The notes below the pieces were generated by a model that worked only from the letters and a program-made list of their open reading frames with translations, did no database searches and was not told where the DNA came from. Both the position numbers and the translations under genes were made by a program. From NCBI GenBank assembly GCA_026874595.1, contig CM049313.1, positions 45,782,659 through 45,846,658 of the forward strand: 64,000 bases of DNA. The letters run 5' to 3'. Positions within the stretch are counted from its first letter, which is position 1; each line of letters opens with the position of its first letter. Shown piece by piece: positions 48,012 through 59,814 of this stretch. The stretch comes from Sipunculus nudus. Taxonomy: Eukaryota; Annelida; Sipuncula; Golfingiida; Sipunculidae.

Positions 48012-48523
48012 TTGTGTCAAACCAGTCTGGAGATATAAGCACGGATGTCTGCAGCATGAAAGTGATTGTAGGTGGTGCCACCTTCATAAAATCAAGAAGG
48101 CTATTCAGGATGTATATGCATGTCGAATTTCAGCCAAACCACTGCAGATATATGAGTGATTTTTACCCAAGGCAGACGCACAGATGGACACTGTGCAAAC
48201 ATGGTTGTAGGTGGCACCACCATTTTTTGTGTATGTTATGAAGCTATCCAAGGGCTACATTTGTACAAAATTTTTTCCTGATTGATCAAACGAGTCTGAA
48301 GATATGTGGGTTTATGTGTCAAAACAGACGCACAGATGGACACACTGGAGAGGGGAAAGGTCAGAGGTCAAAGCCAATTGGTTAGGCACCAGATAATTGG
48401 TGTAAGTTTATGAAAAATCAGTCAAGTAGTCTCAGAGGAGTTCTCTGGAAATGAACATGGTGGCGGCAGCAGTTGAACCCGGTCAAAAACATAGTATCCG
48501 CAAAACTCTGTTTTGGCTAATAC
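48012..48523 (-). mobile_element. Family C fragment C2, minus strand
   Basis: The minus-strand 5' hairpin of family C is at 48494-48523 (GTATTAGCCAAAAC + loop + GTTTTGCGGATAC). The C body extends leftward with GGTGGTGCCACC-type palindromes near 48072 and 48211. The 3' part is missing; the junction with B7 is near 48012. Confidence 0.65.
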
Positions 48524-48534
48524 AATTATTATCA

Positions 48535-48620
48535 AATAAAAGCCGCATGTGTCAAACTTCGGATATGTCAAAGTTTTCTGAGGTTCCCTTCGACTTTGAC
48601 TCAACAAGGTTTCACTGTAT
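48535..48620 (-). mobile_element. Tc1/pogo-like terminal fragment
   Basis: Read on the minus strand it begins TA-CAGTGAAACCTTGTTGAG and continues through TCGAAGGGAACCTCAG and ATATCCGAAGTTTGACAC, phrases typical of TA-targeted elements with CAGTG ends. Only one end is visible, followed at once by the C2 hairpin, so this is a fragment. Confidence 0.4.
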
Positions 48621-48639
48621 ATATATATATATATATATT

Positions 48640-48686
<47 letters not shown>
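48616..48686. repeat. TA microsatellite (left block)
   Basis: An alternating TA tract with a few interruptions immediately precedes the hAT fossil. Open frames crossing it (Tyr-Ile repeats) are artefacts. Confidence 0.95.
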
Positions 48687-48689
<3 letters not shown>

Positions 48690-50114
48690 GCTTTGGTCAA
48701 GTACATGTACTTTTACTTGGTACTTGTACTCAAGTACAAAATTTTCAGTACTTGGCCTGTACTTGTTCTTGGAACTTTTTACCAAATACAGTACTTGTAC
48801 TGTACTAGTACTTGCTAAAAATGTACTCGAAAAATCAAGTACATTTCAAATACTGGTCAAGTACATTTTTTTTATAATTATTTTGACTACAGAGCCACTT
48901 AACTAATTACCATAAGCACAGCATTAGGAGACCTCGGGTCAGACAGAAATCTTAGCACTATGTATGACTGATAGACTCAGACAGAACTGACACTAGACTG
49001 AATAATTCAACCTGTTTTGTGAGTTGTTCTGATGAACCAAAACTACCTCAGTCCTAAACTGCTCAGATCCTCAGACTTGATTATATGAAATTATATGATT
49101 ATAAGAAAGAAACTCTTCAGTTCTCTCATCAGTAACAACAGAAATAAGACTGGACCCTACTGGCGAGGTGACTAGCTATACCAGTCAGCCTTGTATGGCA
49201 AAAGACAGTGACACACTTGCCTTTTGGAAAGGGCATCAAGACTCTCCCTTGATTTGCTAGATTAGCAAAAACGCATTTGGCAACTCCAGCTTCATCTGCA
49301 CCTGTGGAGAGAGTCTTCAGCATTGCTGACAGATGCTGACTTATAGACAAAAACTTTGAATGTATCATGTTCATCAAGTGCATTGAAAGCTTGTGTATGC
49401 ATAACTAAATGAAATGTAGATGAAAATGACAACTATATATTATTTTCATCAACTATTCCAAGTCACTGTGAAAGACTTAAAGTCCATCAGGACATCTCCG
49501 TGGATTACCTAGAATACAAAAAAAATTCAACAAATAAAGCATCAACTGCACCTTTTTTGTGTTCTGATATATGACTGTGTAATTGTGTATATAATATACA
49601 CATTTCTTATAGTATAAGTATTATTTTCATAAACTATTACCAAATGCTGTGAAAGGTCATAAAAACTATCACCCTGGATTACCTAGATTAAAAAAAAAAC
49701 ATTCAGCAAAGTCAAGCAGCAATTCAGTCATCAAAATGCACCATTTCTTGTGTACTGATATATGACTGTGTAAAAGTGTATATAAAAACTGAAAGGCTAT
49801 CAAGACTGTCACCCAGGATTACCTAGAATAACCAAAAAAAACTTTCAGCAATTGGAGCATCAACCCACCTTTTTTGTGTACCAGTACTGATATCTGACTG
49901 TGTAACAGTATATAATATAGATAATTGTCTTATAAATAAATATTCAGAAAAATGCCTTTTTTAGTTTTTTAATTAAAAGTACTTGTACTCAAGTACAGAC
50001 CCCTGTACTTCTACTTGTACCTAAGTACATTGAAAAATTGTCACATACTTGTACTTGTCAAATTCTGAAGTACTAGTACTCAAGTACTGACCCCCTGTAC
50101 TTTACCCAAGCCTG
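48687..50114. mobile_element. hAT transposon fossil
   Basis: The ends are CAGGCTTTGG and CCCAAGCCTG, an imperfect inverted pair, followed inward by many GTACTTGTACTCAAGTAC-type words at both ends. It sits between two TA tracts, so the 8-bp target duplication cannot be proven. The interior encodes, in broken form, a C-terminal hAT dimerisation motif at 49277-49382 on the plus strand, which assigns the superfamily. Length is about 1.43 kb, shorter than autonomous hATs, so much of the transposase is deleted or degraded. Confidence 0.75.
49204..49383 (+). pseudogene. Broken hAT transposase C-terminal fragment
   Basis: In one frame from 49277 the sequence reads LATPASSAPVERVFSIADRC, then a stop, then LIDKNFECIMFIKC. 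This matches the hAT dimerisation region, whose hallmark is a T/S-S-A-P/S-V-E-R-V-F-S core. The upstream piece DSDTLAFWK, typical of the sequence preceding this motif, lies in a different frame and also ends in a stop. It therefore carries at least one frameshift and two stops and is non-functional. The family identification rests on the motif seen directly. Confidence 0.8.
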
Positions 50115-50193
<79 letters not shown>

Positions 50194-50265
50194 TACTAGG
50201 TATATATAAATATATATACCTAGATATATATATATATGTGTGTGTATATATATATATAGATATAT

Positions 50266-50331
<66 letters not shown>

Positions 50332-50335
50332 ACAT
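50115..50335. repeat. TA microsatellite (right block)
   Basis: About 220 bp of TA repeats with short interruptions (CTACTAGG, TGTGTGTG). Together with 48616-48686 it probably represents one tract split by the hAT insertion. Confidence 0.95.
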
Positions 50336-50715
50336 TTTTAAACATACAGTAAGCTGGTAGAGGACAATTGTACCACCCCATGTATAAACTCTTTGGACTT
50401 TTGCAAAACTGGAATGAAAAGTAACTAGACCACTGAAATATAAGGCTGTGTTAGTTACAGATGCAACCAGTTTTGTTCACATTGAACATAAAGTTTATGT
50501 ATTAAATAACTCTCTTCGCAAACTTCAGCTGAGCACCATGATCTAATGGTCACTTGTTATTGTACCTTTTACTCCCTGAAAGGTTGAAATTGTATCCTTG
50601 AATTTTCAAAACTCATTCAAAATTCAGGAAACCTCCCATGTTTGGAGCACTTTGAATAGTAAAGAGTGCCACCTACATGAACTGAATTCCTAATACATTC
50701 CTTTGTTTTTTACAG

Positions 50716-50796
50716 GTAGTGCGAAACTTGAAGAATGCAGTCACCAAGAAGATCAAGAGCCTTGGTATAGACAGGGTGGAGACCAGCTCACCTCAG
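50716..50796 (+). CDS. Focadhesin-like gene, exon (27 codons)
   Basis: An 81-nt exon between an acceptor (TTTTTTACAG) and donor (CAG followed by GTAATT), phase 0 at both ends. It reads VVRNLKNAVTKKIKSLGIDR and seven further residues. It joins in frame to the exon at 54497. The combined product of the three exons resembles, from memory, the N-terminal region of focadhesin (FOCAD/KIAA1797). This exon would correspond to the helix just before the first conserved block. The exon with the start codon must lie upstream but was not found. In vertebrates focadhesin is a large helical-repeat protein reported at focal adhesions and in support of the SKI mRNA-decay complex. Confidence 0.65.
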
Positions 50797-51665
50797 GTAA
50801 TTAAGAGAGACTACTACATCTTTATAACCAAAACAGTATTGATGAACCAGCCTCCAAATTTGAAAACAAAATCTCTGAAAGATAAATTTTAGATACATTA
50901 ATTGTTTCACTTCAGCTTTATACATTATGATGCCAGTGGTGCCAATTAAACTGTCTGTTATTATTGGCAAGGGTAAGGGTTAATTTTAGATTACAGAATA
51001 TCATGTCATAGTATTAGCTTGGCAAGTTCTTGTGACTCACAGTTAAGCCATAATGTCATACGAGTCCTGCCTGTGAGCTAAGCATCAGTAGCTGTCTGGA
51101 AAAGAGGTGTATTTTTAATAAAAAAAACAAGACCAAGGCTTTATTGTTACTCAATCAAGTAATGATGTGGTCAGTCAAACTAAATATATAATCCATCCTG
51201 TCACTGTGGTACAATTTTAGCCAAGTGGTTGGAATAAAATGCTCATTGTTGTGATTAAGGTAGGCATCTGCCTCTGTGTCTACTATAATTATGAATAGAG
51301 GAAGAAAAGAAAGGATTGCCTTTGGGTTTACATATATATTAAAAGCTTTTATGCTGAGAGGGCCTCTCAAAACCACTTGAGGTTACAATTAAACATATTT
51401 TGAGGTCAAATGTATTACATTAAATTTAGTTGTAAAGACTTCCACTCACAGGAAAGAAATCTCCTCTGTGGATAGTGTTGGAAATTTAGCACAGGTAACG
51501 TTATAAAAAGGAAGACATACCAGAAAAAAAAAGTTAAGAGGGACAGAATTTGTTCAAAATCGTAATAAAGTAAAGATTGAAGGGTTATCATGTGGAGAAA
51601 TGGAACTTGTCTTGGCTGTACAGTGATCTGAGTATTTTCTGAAGATTTAATACTTAATACAGGTT

Positions 51666-52061
51666 TTAATTTACCGGCGCAAGATTAGTTTCTGCAGGGT
51701 CATTGTGCATGGCAATCTGAAGTTCGCAATGTAGTCCCTGGGGGAGGCAAACAACACTGCCTGGTCCATATATAGGCACCAAGAGTGATAAACCATTCCC
51801 ATAAAGCCTGAACCAATCAAGTTTGACCAGCTGTGATAGAAACTTGCCAGTTTGGAGTAAGAGAAACACACTGTACGGTATTTCACAATAGTTTTCCACT
51901 TTTTGTCCCTGGATCCAGTTTTGCTCATCCCCAGTGAGGCTTTGATCATCAGGAAGATTGGACAGAAAGTAGCTTTTGTAACCAAAAGAAATGGCACGCT
52001 GGATCATGGTCCCACCATCTGTCGTGGTCACATCCCATCTAGTTTTAAGTGAGATAAGCAC
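51666..52061 (-). other. 131-codon open frame antisense in FOCAD intron
   Basis: Open on the minus strand for 131 codons in unique DNA, which is long for this AT-rich window; a second frame is also open for 108 codons over the same stretch. The longer frame includes KTRWDVTTTDGGTMIQRAIS and ends near the CCGGTAAATTAAAA sequence. No family is recognised, and no splice sites or promoter are evident. It could be a pseudogene fragment, an exon of an antisense gene or chance. Confidence 0.2.
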
Positions 52062-52450
52062 ACGGTTACCTCAGTGTGCTGGCCTTAGACAATTCCTCTC
52101 ATTTATGTAGGCAGTCCATGTTACACACTTTTACCCATTTTTGTGACACATGGCAAGCAAACATGACTGTCAGTGGACCAAAATTATCAGCAGGAAAGAC
52201 AATTTTTTTTTGGGAGGGGGGGGGGGGAGTTGTATAAGATGAGAAAAACATAATATGTGCAAACAACACATTCCCTGTGAGTTTATGCTGTTACACATAA
52301 TGATTACTCAGTGTGTGTCAGTGATCTAAAGTGGGACTAAAAATATTAATTAGATGTGTGCATTTGCCAAGCGATCACTGGAAGTTTCCTCCCAATGTCC
52401 ACAACTGAATGATAATGGAAAATCAACTATAGAGTGTACGACACAGGAAA

Positions 52451-53566
52451 CTAGAATACGGGTAGTCGACAAGCAACTACATGTATCCACCAAAATCAGA
52501 GTGGAACGGGTGAAGTGAGGCATGTATTGAATGGCAAGGGGTAATAGAGTGAGGTGTGTTGCATATTAGCATGTATGTCTCCAGCCTTAGGTGTATGTAG
52601 GTGGTGCCACCTGCTGAAAAAATTGAGAAAGCTAACCAAGATGTATAAACATGCAAAATTTTAGGTAGATAAGTCAAACCACTACTGAGATACGAGTGAT
52701 TTTAGTCCACGGCAGAAAAACAGATGGACACTGTGCAAAAATGGTTGCAGATGGCGCCTCCAGTTTTGTGTATAATAAAGCTATGTGAGATCTATACACA
52801 TGCAAAATTTTGGCCCAATCTGTCAAATGGTTCCCCAGTTATGAGCTTGGATGTCTGCAGTGTAAATGTGAATGTAGGTGACGCCACCTGTCATAAAATC
52901 AAGAAAGCTGTCCAGGATGAATACACATGCAAAATTCCAGGTGGATAAGTCCAACCAATGCAGAGATGTGAGTAATTTTATCCCAAGGCACACAAACAGA
53001 CAGACACTGTGCAAAAATGGTTGCAGGTGGATCTGTACACATGCAAAATTTTGGCCCAATCAGTAAAACGGTTCCAAAGTTATGAGCTTGGATGTCTGCA
53101 GCATAAACTTGAATGTAGGTGGCGCCACCTGTCATAAAATCAAGAAAGCTGTTCAGGATGTATACACATGCAAAATGTAAGGTATACAAGTCCAACCAAT
53201 GCAGAGATGTGAGTAATTTTATCCCAAGGCACACAAACAGACGGACACTGTGCAAAAATGGTTGCAGGTGGATCTATACAAATGCAAAATTTTGCCAAAT
53301 CAGTCAAACGGTTCCAAAGTTATGAGCTTGGATGTCTGCAGTGTAAGCTTTAAAAAGGTGAAAAGCATAAACTTGAATGTAGGTGGCGCCACCTGTCATA
53401 AAATCAAGGAAGCTGTCCAGGATGTATACACATGCAAAATTCCAGGTGGATAAGTCCAACCAATGCAGAGATATGAGTGATTTTATCCCAAGGCAGATGA
53501 ATAGATGGATGCTGTGCAAAAATGGTTGCAGGTGGCGCCACCATTTTTTATGTATGTTATAGAGCT
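52451..53566 (-). mobile_element. Family C element C3, minus strand, 5' truncated
   Basis: The minus-strand 3' end is intact: CTAG at 52451-52454, then TACCCGTATT, the GTAGT/ACTAC hairpin and TTTTGGTGGATAC. The body has four shortened units: three of them lost the second palindrome by fusion of GTTGCAGGTGG to ATCTRTACA. Intact palindromes lie at 53118, 53381 and 53533. The 5' hairpin is missing. Confidence 0.68.
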
Positions 53567-53635
53567 ATCTTTCTTGATTTTATGACAGGTGGCGCCACCT
53601 TTTTAAAGCTTACACTGCAGACATCCAAGCTCATA
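53567..53635 (+). mobile_element. Inverted family C fragment
   Basis: A 70-bp piece in plus orientation (TTTCTTGATTTTATGACAGG, palindrome at 53588, then TGCAGACATCCAAGCTCAT) abuts C3 head-to-head. This marks an inversion or fold-back rearrangement at the C3 boundary. Confidence 0.6.
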
Positions 53636-54496
53636 ACTTGTTTTACTTCCATTAAACTGAAAAAGAATATTTTTATATATTTCTTGATCTGAGATGAAAA
53701 TGACTAATTTTTTGTGGTATTACTTATGGCCTTGATTTGTAATATTATCATTTGTCAAGATTTCTTTGTTTTCTAGTCAGTTAATTTGTTTCTATTGTTT
53801 CATTTTTTAAATTTCCTTCTAATTTTTTTCACCAGTGCATATCTCTCTTTTTACAATCTCATTGCTTAAACTTTTCGAGTTGATGTATGGTACCATGAAT
53901 CACTGTAGACACATACCCTGTTAGCGTCAAATGAAACACTCCCAGATTTCTCGAGGGACCAATCCAGTTACCACTACAGCCATAACAGGAAGTTGATAAT
54001 GAACTTATGGCAGGTAGCTTCCACAAATGAGATAACAATTACCAAACCTTGCATGGAGATCTGCTTAAACATCAAATTTTTTTTACTGAATCAGAAGTTT
54101 GGAGCCAAAGACAGATTCAGAGTACCACTGAAATCACAGTATTAACAGTTGTATGTTCTTGATTGTTACATATAAAATCTATTTACTTCAGTTTATCAAG
54201 AAGCTGATCATAACACAGCCATTATTTTACCATCTGTAGTATAAAAACACCTTTCTTGTAGCTGATGTAAACATACAAGTGATTTAATGAAATTTTATAT
54301 CTTTGGATGATTATTGATCCATTTTACTTCTGAAAGAAAAGTTATTAGTGGTTTATTGTGTCTGACAGAATACTGAAACCACAATCAGAATTTTGTATGT
54401 TTAAATAGCATTCATCAGTAAATGTTATTCAGAAATAAATAATTGATGTCTTTTTACATATTTTTTACATAGAATATTGCTCTCTCTCTTTTATAG

Positions 54497-54651
54497 ATAC
54501 CAGAACTGGGAGTGCTGCATGAACAAGTAGCCCACGGTGATGTCTGTACCAGTGCAGCCTGTGTGCAGGCGCTGCTGGGGCTTATCACATCTAAACATGT
54601 CACCTTCACATTAGTCCTTAACCAGCTCATCAACTTGGCCCCATCAGCAAA
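54497..54651 (+). CDS. Focadhesin-like gene, exon (51 codons + 2 nt)
   Basis: A 155-nt exon with acceptor TTTTATAG and donor AAA followed by GTAAAT. It enters at phase 0 and leaves after two bases of a codon, matching the next exon. The product begins IPELGVLHEQVAHGDVCTSA and continues with CVQALLGLI and LVLNQLINLAPSAK. The A-C-x3-L-L-x-L-I block followed by V-L-N-x-L-I-N-L-x-P-S is the part I recall as conserved at the focadhesin N terminus. GC content is well above that of flanking DNA. No signal peptide or membrane segment. This is the strongest coding evidence in the window. Confidence 0.75.
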
Positions 54652-54779
54652 GTAAATTACTGCATTTTTATGTTGATATAGCATGAAACACCTTCATGGG
54701 GGTACTGGTTAAAGATGGCTTTCAGTTAGCAGAAGAAATTTATAAGTAGACCTGGGTGTGCCATATGGCACCATACATA

Positions 54780-55209
54780 CTGTGGTTGCCTTTTTGTTCA
54801 CGAGGGTTTAAATTTCGCGATATTCGTGAATGGGAAATAATCCAGAAATGAAACCCTTGGGAATTACTGGCCAATTGAGTATGTCCTTTATTATTCAGTG
54901 AAACCAATACTTGTATGTGAATAGGTAAGAACAGTGAGACATTTTATAATAAATTCCATTATGCAGATATAGGGAAAACGTTCCCTTATATTTGAACTAA
55001 ACCTCCTGTGCTGTGTGTACAGAATCATCGTTATATGAGTAGAATATCACAAACTCATGAATTATTATCATTTTATAATACAAAAAGGTATGGCTTTAGT
55101 AAATTTTTTATATAGGTTCTGGAGAGATCGCAAAAATGAAACCCTCACGAATCATTCTAAATGGAGAAATCGCGAAATTTCAGCCTCGTGAATATGAAGC
55201 CAACCACAG
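54780..55209. mobile_element. TA-flanked MITE with long TIRs
   Basis: A 430-bp element with ends CTGTGGTTGCC and GGCTTCATATTCACGAGG-type arms. The two arms match over about 45 bp with mismatches, including TTCACGAGG and AAATTTCGCGAT. It is flanked by TA on both sides (54778-54779, 55210-55211), as for Tc1/mariner-related MITEs. No transposase. Confidence 0.7.
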
Positions 55210-55872
55210 TAATTCTTAGACTTGAACCATGTATGATTTTCTCTATATGTATCAGCCTGATTGAGAAAGCTGAGACAAACTGATTAAGTGGTGAATGTTG
55301 GGACAATAGTCAGCAGATGACATTTTTTTTTAATTTGATAAAGATAGAATTGCCCATGGTAGAAATTAATAATACTGAGCAATTAAGGGGGTATTAAACA
55401 TATTACATGCACCCATGCTGAAAAAAACCCCAGAAAAACCATATTAAAAAAAGGTTGTTGTTACATGTTCATGGAAGTTGACAGGTCATTGGATGAAAAA
55501 TGCCTTTTGCAAAACCCTGGTTCATTTGAATTGCCAACAGATGTCCTTCATGAATGTACACCATATCTGGATTATTTTTATGGGCCAGCCACATTAAAAC
55601 TAGTGGCCTGTGTTTCATGGGATCGGTGATTTCTGGTCTATTTTCAGACAAGGCTAAATAGCTTATCTTTAGTTGATAGACATTCAAAAAAGGGGGCTTT
55701 AACCAAAAAATCCTTAAATCAGGGAAAACTGAGAGTTTAATTTTTCCATTTCCAGAACAATTGGCTAGTATGTTGTATTTTGTCTCATGTTTTAACTGAT
55801 ATGGCAAATGATAAAATCTCAAAAGAACCCAAGAGATTCACTCTTATGGGTGTGACTGCATGGTGGCTTTTT

Positions 55873-57290
55873 AGCTCAGCAGACTATATATAAGTCATTT
55901 GAGCTTAAGTAATGGTCCATTGTTCGTCCAGACATTTGTTATTAGACTGGCACATTTTGAAACCATTGGACTTAGAAATCCAATATTCAGCAAACTGTAA
56001 GATCTCCTACCAAACTGGAAAACTAGGTCACTGCCGCTTTGTTCCTTCAAGAAATAAAGGAAAAACCTCAATTTTCCATAAAAAGACCTATTATTACACT
56101 TTAGGACTGCCTAATATCAAAACCACTCATCTGTTTTTCTTCATATTTACCTTAAATATTCCCCTATATAGTTCATAAAAATAGGTAAGTATAACGCAAT
56201 TTATAAAGGTTATGGGCCCAAATATAATGCACTTTACAAAAAATCAGGAAAGATATTTACTCACTTAACATGATAATTGTTGAAGCTAGAGACTTTTTTT
56301 CAGGGATAAAACTTAATTTAATATAGACTCAATTGTATATCCAAAATGAGACCTGAATTTTGTAATATTTTAGCTTAAATATAAAATCAGTACCTTAAAT
56401 TTTGCCCAACATTGACCTTAGAAGGTTTTTTTTCCTGTAGGTACATTTGGTTTAATTTTCTCAGCAGGCATATATAAGGATTTAATCTGTTAAAGTCTGA
56501 AATTTGAAAATTAAAATAAAAAAATAGGCTTGTTATTGAAGTTTTTTCTGAGGCTCTATTGTATTCATTGTATTCACGCCGCCCCCTTCTGGTCACTACT
56601 GGTCACTACAGCCCTGCCTGGTAACGTTATTAGTGATGCAATACTGTTGGAGGCACCTGCTGTCACAAGTGTACAATTATTCTCATGTCCCCCCCCAAAG
56701 TGATTTGCAATGATTGTTATTGTTTGAACTGTATTTCTTTAACTGTTAAGCTGTTTCCACTCCAATGTACAAAACCTTTCTTGAAATAGTAATCAAGGAA
56801 TAATCCAGAAGATGCCAAAAAAAAAGAATTTAATTTCCTTTTCAAATAACCCCCCCCCCCCCCAATTGAGTCCTTGCACCTGAGAACTGGGGCAGTAGTT
56901 TAACTGCAGTGCAATTTAAAATTTCTTAAGTAAAGAAATTATATATACAGAGGTACAGAGGTGTTGTAATTCCCATCCTTTTCTGCCACCCCCACCCCCT
57001 CTTCCCTAATCACCATCAAGTCTTTCCTCCTGTGGAGTGGGTACGTTATGGCAACTGTAAACATTTTATAAAATAGAAAACAAAAATTTGTTAAATAAAA
57101 TGAAATAGGATCTAATGTGACAAATGTGTGTCTGCTGAACTGTCATCAGATAATCAAAAAGCCAACCAATGATCATGGAAGTAGAACAGATCTTATATTC
57201 ACAAACTGCTTATAATATGATTCAGTTTCAACATTAGGAAACATGTGGTCAGATAACAAAATATTATTTGTAACATTTTCTTATTGCTAA
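55873..57290 (+). mobile_element. Family B element B8, 3' truncated
   Basis: A degenerate 5' end (AGCTCAGCAGACTATATATAAG...) is followed by the B body (GACTGCCTAATATCAAAACC at 56107). A 15-base C run lies at 56849-56863. The end resembles the 42880 region (ACATGTGGTCAGATAACAAA), after which no B 3' terminus is found. It resides in the FOCAD-like intron in sense orientation. Confidence 0.6.
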
Positions 57291-58479
57291 ATGGCTTATG
57301 TTAATGGGATAAAATTATTTTTACCTCTTGTAGGGTATCGGAAACAACTACAGCTGTTCATTTTTCTACCTTTTCTTTATTTCTTAATATCCAAAAATGA
57401 TAAAGACCTTTCATGAACAATAAACAGTGGTTCTATTTAGTGTAGGGGTATCTACTGATAACACTTTTTACGGGAATTTTTAAGCTAATCCAGATAAATT
57501 TTAAACATTTGCTACGGGTGGTTTAAAATTTAATTATACAGTTCGACAACTAACTCATAGAAATCATTTATGATAAATCAGTAAAATTACTTGTTTTTTT
57601 TTTTATGATGATGTCAGTTTAGATACACACAGTGGAAATGTGACACACTGCAGAAATTGCTCCAAACCAAGTACACAGACAAATGTGCTTCAGCTTATTA
57701 CTAATTCATCAATTGGACCAGGATAACCATTTTCAAGGTCAAACGGAACAAAATTAGATGGGAAAGGTAAAATAGCATTAATTAAACATTACTGATGATC
57801 AAAAAGTCACACATTCCAAGGTATCCTCACCCACATATATCACCAGCAGGCACCTTGATGTTTCTTTTACAAGGAGGGAATTAATTACACTCTTTACAGC
57901 GCTTTACCTATAGGCCTACTACCTATATCGTAAGCGCTGTTTGTTTTGACCTCATATCCTGAATCCCTAGACCAGAGGGGAGCACTGTATTTTGGTCCAA
58001 TCAGATGAGACCCTGTCCTGGAAGACAAACAGTTTACCAGCCAAGTGAGGAATACACGGAGCCAATGTTGTTCATTTAGTTTTGAGTGACAGCTCATTGC
58101 CCCTGCAACCGTTTGAACAGGCCACAGGCTCAGAGAGAATGGCCCCACATGTGGTTTCTGGGCGGAGCCTGATGCCTGTTGAATGTTTGTTGACTGGCAT
58201 TTAGTTGGCTGCTAGTCACATTAGCAGTTTGGTCAGCAGACAGGCCCACCATCTGGTGTTTAAGTGTGTCATAAATGGTCAAAGCAGGAAGCGGAAAAAA
58301 TCAGTAGCTTCTTTAGAAGCGCAAGATTTCTGCTGCCTCGGGAGCGAAGGAATTAATTGAAGTGCTATATTATCCTAATGCAGCTTTTGTATCTTTACCA
58401 AAGCACTTCATCAGCAGGCACCTTAATTGTACATGGTTGTTACATTCACAAGGTGTGAATTGATCACAGCTCCAAATAG
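57291..58479. other. Intronic unique DNA
   Basis: No mobile-element boundary, exon or RNA gene recognised. Minus-strand open frames of about 80 codons near 57894-58148 have no supporting evidence. Confidence 0.35.
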
Positions 58480-59190
58480 CAGCCCGATCAGCCCGATCGC
58501 TGTTTTTCTTTCGCCTCAGGCAGCTTTCCCAAATTCACAAGGAATGATTGGTACCTATGAGAGCTCCAGACCTGTTAAATAACACACCTGTTGGAATTCC
58601 AATATGGCCACCACAGCCAGATCGCTGAATTTCTTTTGCGCGCAATATCTCAACAGCAGCCTACTGCAGCTTTCCCAAATTCACAGAGATGATTGGTACC
58701 TATGAGGGCTCCAGACCTGTTGAATTACAGACATGTTGAAATTCAAATATGGCCACCACAGCTTGATCGTTGATTTTCTTTCACGCACGATAACTCAACA
58801 ACAACCCATTGCAGCTTTCCCAAATTCACAGGGATGATTGGTACCTATGAGGGCACCAGACCTTTTGAATAACAGACCTGTCAGAATTCAAATATGGCTG
58901 CCACAGCCTGATTTCTGATATTCATTTAGCGCGCGATAACTCAACAACAACTTACAGCAGCTTTCTCAAATTCACAGGGATGATTGGTACCTATGAGGGC
59001 TCCAGACCTGTTAAAATACAGACCTGTTGGAATTCCAATTTGGCCGCCACAGCCAGATCGCTGAATTTCTTTCACGCGCGATAACTCAACAACAACCTAC
59101 TGCAGCTTTTCTAATTTCACAGGGATCTATGGTGGTTCCAGACCAATTGAATTACGGACTTGCCCAAAATCAAATATGGCAAACAAACTA
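58480..59190 (+). repeat. 146-bp tandem array, about five units
   Basis: CAGCTTTCCCAAATTCACA marks begin at 58521, 58667, 58812, 58958 and 59103, giving a period of 145-146 bp. Each unit holds GATTGGTACCTATGAG, CCAGACCTGTT, AATATGGCCRCCACAGCC and GCGCGCGATAACTCAACAAC. It is more GC/CpG-rich than its surroundings. It is unrelated to families A-D. Confidence 0.9.
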
Positions 59191-59814
59191 CATTCGGTGA
59201 TTTTCTATTGCACACATTATTTCAGACATATCTTCTTTTATATCATTTGATCCATTAGGATTTTTCCCTCATGCATATGGATGAAAACCTGTTTTTGTTT
59301 GTTATTTTTTTCAAATTTAACTTAATTTTTCACCCACATGTAAACTAGTCCAGCACTTCCAGAAATGCAGGGCCCTCTGAGGACCATTGTCCAACCACAT
59401 CTAGTTTGTAAATATAACTGTCATCATATGTTAATTTGACTAAACTGCATTCATACACCTTTAATTCAAGTTATTAAGAAATGAACCCTGCATGCAATCG
59501 ATTAATCAGTCATAGATATTCAATAATAAATATTATTATTGACATACATTATGTCATTATATTTTATCATATTTTTATTCTTAACACAATAGTTGGCATA
59601 GCGGCATGTACATGCTAGTGTTTTTGAGATTCTCTCTTAAAACAGTATTAAGATGATTATACACAAATAAGCACTTGCAGACATGAAACATTACTTGGGA
59701 GTATAACATCTCAATAATGTTCAAGAAGCTGCAGTAAAGTTGGTTATACATGTTAACACTAAGAACAACCTTTCATCAAAAGCAAAATAATAGGTGGCTA
59801 TGTCATTGTCACTT

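Larger units (their letters stand above)
47650..50558 (+). mobile_element. Family B element B7 with nested insertions
   Basis: A 5' hairpin AGCTCAGCTGACT/AGTCATCTGAGCT is followed by GTCCGCCGTCCGGCC. The B body runs to about 48011, where an inverted C2 fragment, a Tc1/pogo-like end, TA microsatellites and a hAT fossil follow. A degenerate B 3' end (AACTTCAGCTGAGCACCATG, then CACTTGTT) lies at 50521-50558. That 5' and 3' ends belong to one element is inferred. Confidence 0.5.
50797..54496 (+). other. FOCAD-like intron, 3.7 kb
   Basis: Intron between the first two visible exons. It contains unique DNA, a minus-strand open frame at 51666-52061, a G run near 52213-52227, the minus-strand family C copy C3 (52451-53566) and a small inverted C fragment. 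The 3' splice region is CTCTCTCTCTTTTATAG. Confidence 0.65.

Noticed and set aside
50120-50335. Tyr-Ile repeat protein in the TA tracts (also 48451-48906)
   Set aside because: These are translations of TA microsatellite DNA plus transposon ends; no gene evidence.
1-50715. First coding exon of the FOCAD-like gene within the window
   Set aside because: I looked for an ATG-bearing exon ending in a phase-0 donor with an F-x-F-P-like stretch but found none that I could support; it may be missed or lie upstream of the window.
57894-58148. 84-codon minus-strand frame in the FOCAD-like intron
   Set aside because: No recognisable family, splice context or promoter; length is within chance for this GC-richer patch.
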